Positions 62,410-64,000 of a stretch of DNA of 64,000 nucleotides are shown in pieces. The notes under the pieces are model-generated. The model saw nothing but the letters and a program-made list of their open reading frames with translations. It was not told the origin of the DNA and did no database searches. Each line of letters begins with the position of its first letter. The first letter of the stretch is position 1. The DNA is from Treponema sp. OMZ 838 (GTDB lineage Bacteria > Spirochaetota > Spirochaetia > Treponematales > Treponemataceae), in the NCBI RefSeq assembly GCF_000775995.1, contig NZ_CP009227.1:1178001-1242000 (forward strand). Direction: 5' to 3'. The translations under genes were made by a program, and so were the position numbers.

Positions 62410-63444
62410 TTATGTCTCGCTTAAGCCTTCTTCAAAAATAAACTGGATGTAGAGGTCTTCGAGTGTTCGCTTGGGGCCGGGGACTTGGAGTCTCCGGCGC
62501 GATTCGGCGTTGTTTTTCCGGTCAATAAAAGAAGCATAGAAGCCACGCGGATCATCACTCGGAAATTCTCTTTTGAAGCCGAGTAGATTATATGCTTCGT
62601 CTCTGCTGAGGGCAGAAACTTTTCTTTCCTTCAAAATATTGCGGATAAAATTGATCTTTTCATAAGAGATACCGAATAAGAATTCTTCCAGTGCTTGGCC
62701 GATTTCAGGGTCTGCCAATTTTGCAATCATAAACCGTTCCCACGATTCATCAAGCTCCATTGAAAGAAGAAAGAGTTCACTGACGCCAAGCATACTGCCG
62801 AAGTTCGGTGCAAGTTTGTTCCGCGCTGTCCAAACCTTGTGTAAAACAGGTGCAAAAGATGAGGAGTGTTCATCCAGCCGATGCTCCCATAGTTCGGTTA
62901 ATAATTCTGCTATATCTTTTCGTGTTTCATGCTGAAGATCGGCATTATCAAGAAGCATCGTATATACATCTTCCGCCATGAGTGCGAACATAGCGCGAAG
63001 GGTAATCCGCCGCAGTGCTTGGATATCTTTTTCTTCAAAAAAAGCATTCATCGCTATTTTGGTGAGTGCGGAAAAAGTTTGAAATTTGGCAATCAGAAAG
63101 CTTTTGCCGAGGATAACCTTTGTCGGTAATGTCAGTAAACGTGAAGAAGGATCACTGCTGCAGAGTGTGTCGATCAATGTTTCTGCCGATCGATGTTCAC
63201 CTGCAAGGACGGTGCTGCGTTGTATTGAGGGATAGCGGGAGACAGCTACCGCCACTTGTTCTAATGTTGTAATACAGTTTGCAATGTTGCTCAGTACCCC
63301 TGGAGCATAAGCTTGTAAGCTTTTTAAAATCTGTTCGATTACCGCGTGTTCGTCTTTATCGAACACCACAATATCGGATGAAGTGCTTCCATCTTCAGTT
63401 GTGTATGGCATTGAGAGCGTTGCAGACAAAGATGCATAAGTCAT
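62410..63444 (-). CDS. Conserved hypothetical protein
   Basis: 344 residues, soluble and mostly helical, without signal peptide or known motif. The C-terminal ~110 residues (from FMIAKLADPEIGQALEEFL) look like packed helices; the tail ends in a basic patch (RRRLQVPGPKRTLEDLY). Function unknown. Confidence 0.65.
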   Translation of the reverse strand: MTYASLSATLSMPYTTEDGSTSSDIVVFDKDEHAVIEQILKSLQAYAPGVLSNIANCITTLEQVAVAVSRYPSIQRSTVLAGEHRSAETLIDTLCSSDPSSRLLTLPTKVILGKSFLIAKFQTFSALTKIAMNAFFEEKDIQALRRITLRAMFALMAEDVYTMLLDNADLQHETRKDIAELLTELWEHRLDEHSSSFAPVLHKVWTARNKLAPNFGSMLGVSELFLLSMELDESWERFMIAKLADPEIGQALEEFLFGISYEKINFIRNILKERKVSALSRDEAYNLLGFKREFPSDDPRGFYASFIDRKNNAESRRRLQVPGPKRTLEDLYIQFIFEEGLSET

Positions 63445-63537
63445 ACCTTATCAGTATACCACAAAATCCGGATTTTGCCAAATATTTTCTTGCGGATACA
63501 TATCGTGAAAAAGGTTGTCCCGCAACTGTAGCTGCCG

Positions 63538-64000
63538 TTACTTCAAATACACAAACGGGATATCATCGATGCGTTGAAGCCGGATAGCACCGCATCCTTT
63601 TTCTGCGTACATAACATTCAGCATTGCGGTAATATTGCGTTCAAAATCGGGATTAGTTTTTTCTTCCACGGCAGCGATACCTCCGCCGTAAATGCAGTAG
63701 ACAAGGTCGGCGTATTGCAAGGCAAGCGCGGGGTTATGAATAGAAACGAGCACCGTCTTGTGCACTTTTGTACAAAGCTTACGGGTAATCTGCATAATCT
63801 TATGCTCGTTGTAAAAGTCGAGATTGGCGGTCGGTTCATCCAAGAGGATGATGGGCGCATCCTGTACCATGCCGCGGGCAAGCATTACGAGCCGCGATTC
63901 CCCGGAACTGAGCTGACTGTAATAGCGGTCGGCAAATTGCGTTAAACCGAATACCTCAAGCGCATGATCGACATATTCCCAATCTTTTTGCGAAGGGGCT
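63538..64000 (-). CDS. ABC transporter ATP-binding protein, start outside window
   Basis: The last ~154 residues of an ATPase. The signature LSSGESR (around 63915) and Walker B APIILLDEPTANLD with the H-loop VSIHNPALA are present. The form is closest to FecE/BtuD-type iron-siderophore or cobalamin importers. The frame continues beyond the window edge. Confidence 0.88.
   Translation of the reverse strand, partial: APSQKDWEYVDHALEVFGLTQFADRYYSQLSSGESRLVMLARGMVQDAPIILLDEPTANLDFYNEHKIMQITRKLCTKVHKTVLVSIHNPALALQYADLVYCIYGGGIAAVEEKTNPDFERNITAMLNVMYAEKGCGAIRLQRIDDIPFVYLK

Overview
The window looks like chromosome of a host-associated Treponema (oral or hoof-type spirochaete). The basis is the gene set: a treponeme-style MiaB/Dac/SPOR cell-envelope cluster, a plant/spirochaete-type phosphofructokinase, a Tritrichomonas-type IMP dehydrogenase, a potABC-lipoprotein operon, a PfoR-like membrane protein, a selenocysteine tRNA, and several conserved proteins I know only from spirochaetes. 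Species cannot be fixed from the sequence alone.

Layout. 1-2.4 kb: minus-strand restriction-modification genes (hsdS-like, cut by the window edge, and a nuclease-methylase hsdM) next to a uridine phosphorylase cut to its first ~88 residues. 3.1-10.4 kb: plus-strand envelope genes (LysM/M23 peptidase, DD-carboxypeptidase, miaB, LapA-like protein, SPOR protein, serine-hydrolase lipoprotein). 10.4-11.1 kb: a metallo-beta-lactamase-fold hydrolase on the minus strand.

11.4-30.1 kb is the main accessory island: eleven plus-strand genes, visibly AT-richer than their surroundings. In order: CARF-fold sensor, sigma-factor-like protein, TerY-like vWA protein, Card1-like CARF plus PD-(D/E)XK nuclease, second vWA protein, PP2C phosphatase, Ser/Thr kinase with zinc ribbon, UPF1-like helicase, HEPN-like protein, coiled-coil McrB-type GTPase, and McrC/DUF2357-type partner. 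This combines a TerY phosphorylation triad with a McrBC-derived coiled-coil system (the group published as CoCoNuTs), under likely second-messenger control. Three copies of one bipartite motif (GTATCAA, then CTAA exactly 18 nt later) lie 40-52 nt before the CARF, first vWA and McrB-type genes. They suggest three promoters of one regulon, possibly read by the sigma-like protein of the island itself. The HEPN gene has a frameshift near its 5' end.

30.2-45.4 kb: mostly housekeeping genes (rpsU, acyltransferase, HAD phosphatase, a threonine-synthase homologue lacking the PLP lysine, a frameshifted DUF2156 gene, membrane proteins, B3/4 protein, MFS-HEAT transporter, oligoendopeptidase F, M28 peptidase), followed by a HicAB toxin-antitoxin pair and a Fic protein. 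45.6-54.1 kb: tRNA-Sec and a sigma-54 AAA+ protein lacking its DNA-binding domain, a SpoU methyltransferase, SDR reductase, STAS protein, guaB, pfk and a DUF5312-type protein. An AT-rich gap before guaB holds DnaA-box-like sites. 54.3-64 kb: potABC with a lipoprotein and a phosphodiesterase, malic enzyme, PfoR-like membrane protein, an unknown protein and the end of an ABC ATPase. Dispersed hairpins built on CTAAAAA/TTTTTAG recur in intergenic gaps.

No CRISPR array, rRNA, transposase or integrase was seen. Starts were chosen by eye from ribosome-binding sites; family names come from motif recognition without database searches.
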